The translations under genes were made by a program, and so were the position numbers. Of a stretch of DNA of 64,000 nt, positions 62,560-64,000 are shown piece by piece (position 1 is the first letter of the stretch; each line of letters starts with the position of its first letter). This DNA comes from Diplonema japonicum (lineage: Eukaryota; Euglenozoa; Diplonemea; Diplonemida; Diplonemidae): the NCBI GenBank assembly GCA_964019335.1, contig OZ025695.1, positions 248,001 through 312,000 of the forward strand. The letters are read 5' to 3'. The notes under the pieces were generated by a model that was given only the letters and a program-made list of their open reading frames with translations, was not told the DNA's origin and did not search any database.

Positions 62560-62691
62560 TTGCCAACAAATTATGAGTCATTATTTAACGCGAGTTCCCG
62601 AATTTTTTGCACGAGGGCCCTGCGGGCCCTCGTGCAAAAAAACGGGTAACGAGAGTTAAATAATGGCTCATTTGGCGGCAAGTAAGTCGTT
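62560..62691. repeat. Foldback element with perfect GC hairpin core
   Basis: Arms TTGCCAACAAATTATGAGTC...GCGAGTTCCCG and inverse ending CATTTGGCGGCAA. The centre GCACGAGGGCCC-TGC-GGGCCCTCGTGC is a perfect 12-bp stem with a 3-nt loop. Confidence 0.8.
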
Positions 62692-63088
62692 TTATTTCAC
62701 TCTTCGTCATTTGAGTCACTCACTCTTCACTGCTTTCACTGCTGTTTTTTTTCACGCAGGTCAGCCTTTTTGGGGAGTTTCCTAAGGTAATATGGGGTTG
62801 CTATTTCGCCATGGCATTTAAAGGGGAAGTAAGGCACTTATTCCCACTAAGGGCTGGAATGGCCTCAGATGGCCAAAAATAGTCAAAATACCCCCACCCC
62901 AAAAAATTTTTTCAAGGGGTTGGGTGCATTTTTTTCCACGGCGAGACTCATTTTCCCACTCTGAAGGCTAGTTAAATAATGGCGATTTCGCGTTAAATAA
63001 TGGCCGTTTCGCGTTAAATAATGGCCATTTCGCGTTAAATAATGAGGCCCCTAGTGAGTGAAGAAAATGACGAAGAGTGAAATAAAAA
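62690..63088. mobile_element. MITE-like element, large copy
   Basis: Ends TTTATTTCACTCTTCGTCAT and inverse TGACGAAGAGTGAAATAAA, matching 8421-8648 in reverse. Contains a tandem of about four 19-20 bp units (GTTAAATAATGGC plus GTTTCGC) at 62970-63044. Non-coding. Confidence 0.7.
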
Positions 63089-63094
63089 AAAGTT

Positions 63095-63735
63095 TTTTTG
63101 ATAAATTTCGGTGTGCGGGTGGGTGCTCACCGTTCAGGGAGAATTCCACACTAATCGGTCACCGTTCTGCGGTTGCTGTCTGGTGCCTGCGGTGGCTGTT
63201 TGTCGCGATGAGATGGACGGCATCTGAGCGAGAAACATTGCTTGGAGTCGTGCTAGGTAGGGGGCGGTTTGGCTCGAGGAGAAGAGTGGTCTCCTGTTGT
63301 AGCCGTGTGTCGTCGGGCCCCCAAGATGTCGAAGGGTGTGTACCCTTGTCTTTGCGTGGCGGGGAAAGCATTCTTCCCACTCTTTGCTGTGCACTTCTGA
63401 ATACGTCTTAAGATGTATCGCATCCTTCCAGCCTTCTCTGTGAGCCAGTCCTGGTCGTCGAGGGGTCCAGCCAAGGACTGTCGGGTGGCCTGCTCATAGT
63501 CTACTGCGAGCTCCATCGTCGTGACGGACGTCAACTTCCTGCCTGCGTACCATCTTAGGCTTTCAGCCACCTGAGGACGCTCTTTATGTAGAACATTAGG
63601 ACCTTTCCCGACGCTCCGTTCGATTTCAACAGCTCCACTGTGGGCACAGTGTGCTGCTTCCCTTTGTGATCTCATCCCACGGGTTGGTGGTGAGGATCCT
63701 GATGCTCCGTTCAGCCGCTCTGGCGTCTCGTCTTA
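63095..63735 (-). mobile_element. 3' fragment of the APE-type non-LTR retrotransposon
   Basis: Corresponds to 9085-9715 of the long element in the same orientation: ORF2 C-terminal residues (LRWYAGRKLTSVTTMELAVD; PFDILGARRHTATTG) are in frame pieces but with indels. 5'-truncated at about 63735. Same genomic setting as the long copy, including the MITE next to the 3' end. Confidence 0.78.
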
Positions 63736-63867
63736 AAAAAAACAAACTTTTTGCAAAAAAACCGAACCATTTTCAAACACAAAAAAAAAAAAAAAAAAAA
63801 AAAAAACGGCACCTAAACGATACAAGTATCTTTGGGAAAACCGTTTATTTACTAATAAGGACAGGGA

Positions 63868-63915
<48 letters not shown>

Positions 63916-64000
63916 GATGTTTAAAATTAAAACCATCCCTTAGAAAAGAAAAAAGAAAAAAAAAACGACGCGAAACTTTTTTTTTTATAAAAAAAATATA
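63736..64000. other. A/T-run spacer to window end
   Basis: A-runs of about 26 and 45 bases with short mixed sequence between; no gene seen. Confidence 0.5.

Noticed and set aside
62970-63044. CRISPR-like array of 20-bp units
   Set aside because: Units are contiguous without spacers, in eukaryotic DNA within a MITE; an ordinary tandem repeat.
1-64000. Kinetoplastid origin
   Set aside because: Strand bias and ingi-like elements fit, but many cis introns, TTAA transposons and long homopolymers argue against it.

Overview
The window is eukaryotic nuclear DNA. All of the roughly 20 host protein genes I can model, from position 1 to 62.2 kb, lie on the minus strand. Their introns are short (34-67 bp) GT-AG introns. 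Many genes have a pyrimidine-rich stretch ending in AG a few to about 60 nt before the start codon, followed by an A/G-rich leader. One-directional gene arrays, AG acceptors in front of start codons and ingi-like retrotransposons carrying RNase H together point to Euglenozoa. Kinetoplastids are nearly intron-free, so a diplonemid (Diplonema/Paradiplonema type) is my best guess and a euglenid the alternative. This is inference; no spliced-leader or rRNA gene was recognised to settle it.

Layout. 1-3.75 kb: a myosin heavy chain, C-terminus beyond the window, and an SLC45/SUT-type sugar transporter. 3.8-16 kb: repeat-rich, with a dispersed repeat, a degenerate piggyBac element with TTAA ends, a MITE and a nearly full-length APE/RT non-LTR retrotransposon on the minus strand. 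16.1-26.6 kb: a GNAT-like gene, four near-identical elongator tRNA-Met(CAT) genes, one tRNA-Glu(CTC), nested 5'-truncated ingi-like retroelements whose (TTA)n tails stack next to the tRNA genes, and an F-box-Ras fusion gene. 26.7-56.2 kb: the dense gene array. It encodes a DeSI-type isopeptidase, RNF113/Cwc24, a type II membrane protein with tandem repeats, a SHOCT-like protein, TFIIA-gamma, a TauD-type dioxygenase, a THUMPD3-like methyltransferase, a small multipass protein, a mini-RING protein, two GH172/DUF2961 secreted enzymes flanking S-adenosylmethionine synthetase and a 200-N assembly gap, a 2,099-residue ADP-ribosyltransferase-domain protein, a WD40 protein, a PX-BAR sorting nexin, a MYND protein and the GTPase DRG1. 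56.2-64 kb: foldback elements, a deleted piggyBac copy, a tail-anchored BTB protein and a second 3' fragment of the non-LTR retrotransposon.

The host genes do not form a pathway; they are unrelated housekeeping and lineage-specific genes sharing direction, as expected for polycistronic transcription. The most unusual observations are the F-box-Ras fusion, tRNA-Met genes whose terminator T-runs sit where the splice acceptor of the next protein gene is expected, retroelement tails stacked at a 13-bp palindrome beside tRNA-Met, introns made almost only of homopolymers that can fold back, and two GH172 genes sharing an apparently identical 563-bp 3' half. Intergenic DNA is saturated with A/T and G/C homopolymers up to about 45 nt, so indels there are likely and spacer lengths should not be trusted.
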